DNA from: Cohnella rhizoplanae
GTDB lineage: Bacteria; Bacillota; Bacilli; Paenibacillales; Paenibacillaceae
Reading direction: 5' to 3'
Length of the DNA: 64,000 bases
Assembly: GCF_948329515.1 (NCBI RefSeq)
Contig: NZ_CAOJCN010000027.1
Location: 1-64,000 of the forward strand
In this document: piece after piece, positions 59,167 through 64,000 of the stretch
How the letters are laid out: each line of letters starts with the position of its first letter
Numbering within the stretch: position 1 is the stretch's first letter
The notes under the pieces: generated by a model
Told to the model about the DNA's origin: nothing
The model's input: only the letters and a program-made list of their open reading frames with translations
The model's database searches: none
Program-made: the position numbers and the translations under genes

Positions 59167-61026
59167 TTAGGCCATGTCGCCTCCGCCACCCTCCGCCTTC
59201 AGCCGCACGGTGACGGTCGTACCGGCGCCCGGCGCGGAGACGATCGACAGCCCGTAGCCTTCGCCGGCGTACAGCCGGATGCGCTCGTTGACGTTGTACA
59301 GTCCGTAGGAGCTGCCGGCGCCGTCCGGCTTGTCGTCCGCAGGCGCCTCGGCGAGGAGCCGGCGCGTCTGCGTCTCGTCCATCCCGATGCCGTCGTCGGA
59401 CACGGCGAAGACGAGATCCCCGTCTGCCAGCCATGCGGAGATGACGATCGCGCCGCGCTTGCCCTTGGCCTTGCGGATGCCGTGCAGCAGCGCGTTCTCG
59501 ACGATCGGCTGGAGGATCAGCTTGGGCATGCGGTAAGCGGCGAGCCCCGGCGCTACGTCCAGCCTGAAGGCGAACGTGTCCGGGAAGCGGCTCTGCTGAA
59601 TCTCCAGATACACCTCCGCGAGCCGCAGCTCGTCCTCCACGCCGACGATGCTCTGGCCCTTGTTCAGGCTGAGGCGGAAGTACTTGGCCAGGCTGTCGAT
59701 CATCTGGCTGATATCCGACGCGCCTCGGCCGATCGCGATCCAGTTGATCGTATCGAGCGTATTGTAGAGGAAATGCGGATTGATCTGAGCCTGCAGCGCC
59801 GCCAGCTGCGCCTCGCGCTCGTGGATCTGCGCCTTGTACTTCTCCTCCACGAGCGTGCGTACGCGCAGGACCAGGTGATCCACGCTGCGCTCGAGCACGA
59901 GGAAGTCGCTGGTCAGCGCCGGCAGATCGCTTAGTCCCTCCGTACCCTCGCGGCGGATGGTGGCGATGACCCTTTTCATCCGACGGTTCATGCCCCTGAC
60001 GATGATCGCGAGCAGCACGAACGGCAGGAATAAGAACAGCGCCGTATACTCGAGCAGCGAGGTCAGCCCGGATGCCTGCGTGAGCTTGGCCGCGCGGCGC
60101 GAGAGCTGGGACTCGGTCCCTTGGGCCACGAGCTTCCAACCGGTCGGCTCGAGCGTCGTATACAGCACCTCGCCGTCTTCCTCCCCGATCGCGATCGAGC
60201 GGCTGCCCTCCGGCCCGCTCCCGAGCAGCTCCTGCACCTGCGGCGCCACCTGCGTGCCGATCAGCGACGCGTCCGGATGATAGACGATATTCCCTGCCGC
60301 GTCCGCGAGATAGATCTGCGTGCCCGGCGCGAACTGAAGCCCGGACAGAATATCCGTCACGAGCTTCTCTTTTACGTCGATCATCTCTACGCCCGACACC
60401 TGATCGTAGCGGTCCGGGTCCCGCAGCATGCGCGCGGCGGATATGACCCGTACCCGGCCGTCCTCCAGGTAGTTCTCCTCATAGTCCCCGATCCAGACGA
60501 CACCGCCGTTGCCCGCGATTATAGAACGGTACCATGGCTTGTCCTGGATGCTCTCGAGGGAGAAGAAGTTGATCTTCTCGTCGGCGTAGATCTTGGACTT
60601 GTTCACGAACAGGCGGATGCGGAATACGTCAGAGTTGGACTGCACGGACTCGACGAGGACTCGAAGGTCCTTCACGACCTCAAGCTGGACGCCGATCGAC
60701 TGGTCGTCGGCGCCGACGGACAAGTATTTATGCAGGTTGGCGTTCATGAAGGCCGCGTCGCTGATATCCTCGATGTGAGAGAGCCGGTAGGACAGATTGC
60801 TGCCCGCCTGCTTCAGCGTTTGCTGCATCGTGCGCATGACCTCGTTCTTGAGAATGGAGGCCGACCGCTCATAATAGCCGTACAGGATGATGCCGGCCGG
60901 GACGACGATGAGCGCGAGGTAGACGAGCAGCCACTCCTTGGGGATCGCGATGCGCCGGAGGAACCGGACCATGACGCCGGACACCGCTCCCGACAGGCGG
61001 GCGAACCCGCGCAGCGGTTTAAGCAT
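59167..61026 (-). CDS. YesM-type sensor histidine kinase
   Basis: A 619-residue sensor kinase. Two membrane helices (about 33-53 and 340-362) enclose a large dCache-like extracellular domain, followed by HAMP-like and His_kinase domains with phosphoacceptor His418 in INPHFLYNTLD and ATPase motifs PIVENALLHG and DDGIGM. These kinases pair with AraC-type response regulators and usually control carbohydrate uptake or use. It overlaps the upstream regulator gene by 8 bases. Confidence 0.93.
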   Translation of the reverse strand: MLKPLRGFARLSGAVSGVMVRFLRRIAIPKEWLLVYLALIVVPAGIILYGYYERSASILKNEVMRTMQQTLKQAGSNLSYRLSHIEDISDAAFMNANLHKYLSVGADDQSIGVQLEVVKDLRVLVESVQSNSDVFRIRLFVNKSKIYADEKINFFSLESIQDKPWYRSIIAGNGGVVWIGDYEENYLEDGRVRVISAARMLRDPDRYDQVSGVEMIDVKEKLVTDILSGLQFAPGTQIYLADAAGNIVYHPDASLIGTQVAPQVQELLGSGPEGSRSIAIGEEDGEVLYTTLEPTGWKLVAQGTESQLSRRAAKLTQASGLTSLLEYTALFLFLPFVLLAIIVRGMNRRMKRVIATIRREGTEGLSDLPALTSDFLVLERSVDHLVLRVRTLVEEKYKAQIHEREAQLAALQAQINPHFLYNTLDTINWIAIGRGASDISQMIDSLAKYFRLSLNKGQSIVGVEDELRLAEVYLEIQQSRFPDTFAFRLDVAPGLAAYRMPKLILQPIVENALLHGIRKAKGKRGAIVISAWLADGDLVFAVSDDGIGMDETQTRRLLAEAPADDKPDGAGSSYGLYNVNERIRLYAGEGYGLSIVSAPGAGTTVTVRLKAEGGGGDMA

Positions 61027-62638
61027 GGCCGTCCCGGTACGCGCTTGGCGTCACGCCCGTCTCTTTCTTGAACAGCTTGGTGAAGTAGCTCGGGTCGGTG
61101 AAGCCGATCGCATGGCAGATGTCGTAGAGCTTGTACCGCGGATCGCGCAGCATCGCCTTCGCGCGTCCGATCCGAACTTGCGTGAGATATTCGCCGATCG
61201 TCCGGCCGGTCTCTTGCTTGAAAAGAAGACTGACGTAGGTCGGGGTCAGATAGACCTCCTTGCCGATCTCGGCCACGGTCAGCCCGCCGTCTCCGTATCG
61301 CTCGTCAATGATGGCCTGCACGCGCTCGACCAGATTGGCCGTCTTGCCGGAGCGCTTGTCGCGAATGCGTTCGTATGCCGCCATTACGTACGATTCGACG
61401 AGCGCGCGCATCCCGCTCAGCGTCTCCTGGCCGAGCAGCGACTCGATCAGTCCCGCCTCCGACGCCTCGAACGCCGCCGATTGCGCGTTAAGCTCGAGCA
61501 CGAGCTGGCCGACCGCGAGGACGATCTGCAGGCACACGTTGCGCCCGTACCGCAGTCCGTCCCTGCGTCCGCGGTTCAGATCCGCGAACATCCGGTCCAG
61601 CACTTCCCGCAGCGTATCGGGATTGGCCGCCTTTAAGGCCGAGAGGAGCGCTTCCCGTTCGTCCCGGCCATAGCCGCCGGAGCCCTCCGCGTCCCCTTCG
61701 GCGCCATCCAGGCTGTCCATCGTGATGATCTGGTTTTTGCCCAGATACCACTTATGTTCCGCCGCCTCGCGCGCCTGCCTGTAGCTGGACGCCAGCCCCG
61801 ACAGAGACGCGGCCTGCTCGCCGATGCCGATCGTCACGCTTAGCCTGAGCCAGCGCTCGAGGTTGTCCCGGATGTCGCCGGCCAGCCCGAACAGCGCTTC
61901 CTCGGCATCGGGACCGTCCGCCAGCAGAATGCAGACGAACGCGCCGACGCTATGCTCGAAGACGCAGCCCCTGAAGCGCCGGTCGATCAGCTCCTGGCAG
62001 ACGTTACGCACCGCGTACCAGAGCAGTTGGCGGTCCTGCTCCGATCGGCTGCCCGTCACCTCGGCCAGATCATCGACCGATAGAGCGATCACCCAGTAAG
62101 GCGCCTCCACGGGCAGATCCAGCCCGAGAAAGGCCGCCCGCTCGCGCAGGTCCGCCTGCGGCGCGCCGCCGACGAGCGACAGCAGGAACTTCTCGCGCAG
62201 CAGGGGCATGCTCTCCTTGAGCTTGCGGAGCCGCTCCTCGTTCGCCTCCCGCTCCCGGTCCCGCGCATTCAGCCCGGCCACGACCCGTCCGACGACCTCG
62301 CCGAGCTCGTGAAGGTTCACCGGCTTGAAGATATAGTCGACCGCGCTCACCTTCAGCGCGGACTTCAGATATTCGGCGTCGTCGTGCCCGCTGACGAAGA
62401 TAATCTTCACCTCGGGATAGCGGGAGGAGATCTCGCGCGACAACGCGATGCCGTCCATGCTGGGCATGCGGACGTCCGTCAGCACCAGGTCGGGCGTCTC
62501 CCGCTCGATCAGGTCCAGCGCCGTGTCCCCGTCGTCCGCCTCGCCCGCCACCTCGATGCCGTGCGCGGACCAGTCGACATATCCGCGCAGCCCCGTGCGC
62601 ACCGTCGGCTCGTCGTCCACGATCAGCAATTTGTACAT
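61019..62638 (-). CDS. YesN-type AraC response regulator
   Basis: A 539-residue response regulator: receiver domain with Asp55 in LTDVRMP and conserved Lys in YIFKPVNL, a middle region (about 150-420), and a C-terminal AraC domain with TVAEIGKEVYLTPTYVSLLF and YDICHAIGFTDPSYFTKLF. It is the first gene of the pair and overlaps the kinase start by 8 bases, indicating coupling. The partially encoded FAD oxidoreductase upstream on the same strand may be a target or neighbour only. Confidence 0.93.
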   Translation of the reverse strand: MYKLLIVDDEPTVRTGLRGYVDWSAHGIEVAGEADDGDTALDLIERETPDLVLTDVRMPSMDGIALSREISSRYPEVKIIFVSGHDDAEYLKSALKVSAVDYIFKPVNLHELGEVVGRVVAGLNARDREREANEERLRKLKESMPLLREKFLLSLVGGAPQADLRERAAFLGLDLPVEAPYWVIALSVDDLAEVTGSRSEQDRQLLWYAVRNVCQELIDRRFRGCVFEHSVGAFVCILLADGPDAEEALFGLAGDIRDNLERWLRLSVTIGIGEQAASLSGLASSYRQAREAAEHKWYLGKNQIITMDSLDGAEGDAEGSGGYGRDEREALLSALKAANPDTLREVLDRMFADLNRGRRDGLRYGRNVCLQIVLAVGQLVLELNAQSAAFEASEAGLIESLLGQETLSGMRALVESYVMAAYERIRDKRSGKTANLVERVQAIIDERYGDGGLTVAEIGKEVYLTPTYVSLLFKQETGRTIGEYLTQVRIGRAKAMLRDPRYKLYDICHAIGFTDPSYFTKLFKKETGVTPSAYRDGHA

Positions 62639-62677
62639 GCGCCTTCCTCCTCCCGCCGCGCCGTTCGTCGCATTATG

Positions 62678-62707
62678 CGCCTATCTCCGCCTATCTCCGC
62701 CTACCTC
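62678..62707. repeat. 10-bp direct repeat, three copies
   Basis: CGCCTATCTC occurs at 62678 and 62688 and as CGCCTACCTC at 62698, in the 109-bp gap between the FAD oxidoreductase and the response regulator. Nothing else is recognised there. Confidence 0.7.
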
Positions 62708-62747
62708 GCGGCCCGCGCACCGCATGGCCCATGCGTTGTCCGCGCTC

Positions 62748-64000
62748 TCACACCGCCGACGCGCCTTGCCGATACAGCCGCACGTCCTGCGTCTCCAGCA
62801 CGCGGTGCAGCTCCGCCATCGGTACGTCCTTCAGCGCTCCGGCCCCGCCGGGCGACAGCGCAGCCGCCGCGCCGGCGGCCTGGCCGAGCGCATAGCAGGT
62901 CGCCTGCACGCGCATCGACGACATCGCGACGTGCGTCGCGGAGATCGCGCGGCCCGCCACGAGCAGATTGTCGATGTCGGCCGGCACCATGCACCGATAC
63001 GGAATATCGTAACCGGAGACCTCGCGCTCGTCGGTCGTCTTCTGCGCGTCCGGGCTGTGGATGTCGATCTCGTAGTTCGTCTGCGCGACGACGTCGGGGA
63101 AACGCGCCCCGCCCACGACGTCCTGCTCGGTCAGCGTGTACAGCCCCTCGATCTGGTTGGTCTCGCGGACCCCGGTCTGGGGGGCGATATGGGAGATCGC
63201 ATACGTCTCGAACCCCGTGCGCTGCAGGTAGTTCGCGATGGAGTACACCTGCCTTAGCGCTTCCATCTCCGCGTGATTAACGTCCTCTATCTTAGCGCCG
63301 TTGCCCTTGACGCGCGACATATTGACCAGCAGCGAGCCGTCGCCGCCCCGCTCCCAGTAGAGCCGGCGGCCCTGCGGCAGATCGGACACGTCGTTGTATT
63401 CGTAGCAGCCCTCCGGGAGGATCCGCTTCACGGGCTTGCCCGTATCCTGCATCGTGAACATGAGCGTCATCGGCTGCGTCAGGCCGTCCTCCTCGCGTCC
63501 GGCGCGGTACGGCACCCCGGCATCGATCGCGACCCGCGCGTCGCCCGTGCAGTCGATGAAGCAGTCGGCCTCGAACGCCTTGAGTCCCTCCCGCGTCGAG
63601 ACGATGGCCGCCTTCATCCGACGGTCATCGACGATCGATCCGACGAATTCGCAGTGGAAGAATACCTGTACGTTCTCCTTTTTCATCTTTTCGTTCAGGT
63701 ACTGCCGCAGCAGAAAGGGCGAATACTGCGGCGCGATGGACTCGTCGTGATCCGGCGGCAGGTACTCGGCCAGCATCTCTGCGATGATCTCCCGGTAGAT
63801 GCCGGTGACGTTGCCGACGGGCATGAAGACGCTGACGTTGGCCAGCGTGCCCATGCCGCCAAGCTGTGCGGACTTCTCCAGCAGCGCGACCTTCTTGCCG
63901 CCGCGCGCCGCCGTGATCGCAGCCGCCGTGCCCGCAGGGCCTCCGCCGATGACGACGACGTCCGCTTCCAGATAAGTCGGTACTTCACGCGAAAAGGCAT
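62748..64000 (-). CDS. FAD-dependent oxidoreductase (5-prime end outside window)
   Basis: The reading frame runs off the window end; the visible part is about 417 residues and includes the C-terminus. Near the edge the dinucleotide-binding motif VVVIGGGPAGTAAAI is read on the minus strand, so only a short N-terminal piece is missing. Further marks of the FAD_oxidored (PF12831-like) family are the segment FIDCTGDARVA and the C-terminal VAGRAISATHVAMSSMRVQ. An internal ATG at 63854 is not the true start. Such proteins in glycan loci are often annotated as FAD-dependent oxidoreductases of unknown substrate. Confidence 0.9.
   Translation of the reverse strand, partial: AFSREVPTYLEADVVVIGGGPAGTAAAITAARGGKKVALLEKSAQLGGMGTLANVSVFMPVGNVTGIYREIIAEMLAEYLPPDHDESIAPQYSPFLLRQYLNEKMKKENVQVFFHCEFVGSIVDDRRMKAAIVSTREGLKAFEADCFIDCTGDARVAIDAGVPYRAGREEDGLTQPMTLMFTMQDTGKPVKRILPEGCYEYNDVSDLPQGRRLYWERGGDGSLLVNMSRVKGNGAKIEDVNHAEMEALRQVYSIANYLQRTGFETYAISHIAPQTGVRETNQIEGLYTLTEQDVVGGARFPDVVAQTNYEIDIHSPDAQKTTDEREVSGYDIPYRCMVPADIDNLLVAGRAISATHVAMSSMRVQATCYALGQAAGAAAALSPGGAGALKDVPMAELHRVLETQDVRLYRQGASAV

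Overview
The window looks like chromosomal DNA of a GC-rich, Gram-positive, spore-former-type Firmicute of the Paenibacillaceae (Paenibacillus or Cohnella-like). This is an inference from gene content: three CUT1-type sugar importers lacking their own ATPase, a YesM/YesN-type two-component pair, surface proteins with S-layer homology (SLH) domains, FIVAR repeats, lipoproteins with Gram-positive lipoboxes, strong GGAGG ribosome binding sites, and frequent GTG/TTG starts. No rRNA, tRNA, CRISPR array, transposase or phage gene was seen.

Layout. (1) 1-7.2 kb: tandem repeats, a solute-binding lipoprotein with two permeases, and a family 2 glycoside hydrolase. (2) 7.2-20.1 kb: a membrane AraC-type regulator divergent from a second importer (permease, binding protein, permease), which leads into a 2230-residue secreted heparinase II/III-family protein. 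(3) 20.2-24.3 kb: an efeUOB-type iron uptake operon with a near-consensus promoter overlapped by a Fur box. (4) 24.4-27.7 kb: housekeeping and stress genes (aldo/keto reductase, ArsR-SRPBCC pair, RidA, MgtC). (5) 27.7-38.3 kb: a third glycan locus with a phosphodiester glycosidase, a PHP metallohydrolase, an importer, a GntR regulator and an M14 peptidase. (6) 38.5-40.8 kb: a YhgE-like exporter divergent from a TetR regulator, then a 51-bp tandem array. (7) 40.8-59.1 kb: a surface-protein region with three SLH proteins and one further secreted protein around a histidine kinase and a SARP-like response regulator (receiver, winged helix, BTAD). An Rrf2 regulator and an NAD-dependent epimerase are interspersed. 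(8) 59.1-64 kb: a YesM/YesN pair and an FAD oxidoreductase cut by the window end.

The main discovery candidate is in region 7. Four promoters (44918-44961, 49550-49593, 52710-52753 on the minus strand; 54530-54574 on the plus strand) carry the same element: three direct repeats (GTCGAA, GTCATT, GTCATT) with start-to-start spacings of 10 and 11 bp, then exactly 9 bp to a TATAcT/TATAAT -10 box, with no recognisable -35. This is the architecture known for SARP activators. The four promoters sit in front of the kinase/regulator operon itself and of the three transcription units that encode the SLH proteins. I infer an autoregulated two-component regulon for cell-surface proteins, controlled by a SARP-type response regulator.

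The three glycan loci share one logic: secreted or cytosolic glycan-cleaving enzymes next to an ATPase-less importer and a dedicated regulator, presumably sharing an MsmX-like ATPase encoded elsewhere. Functional assignments are from recognisable motifs only; substrates are not determinable from the sequence.
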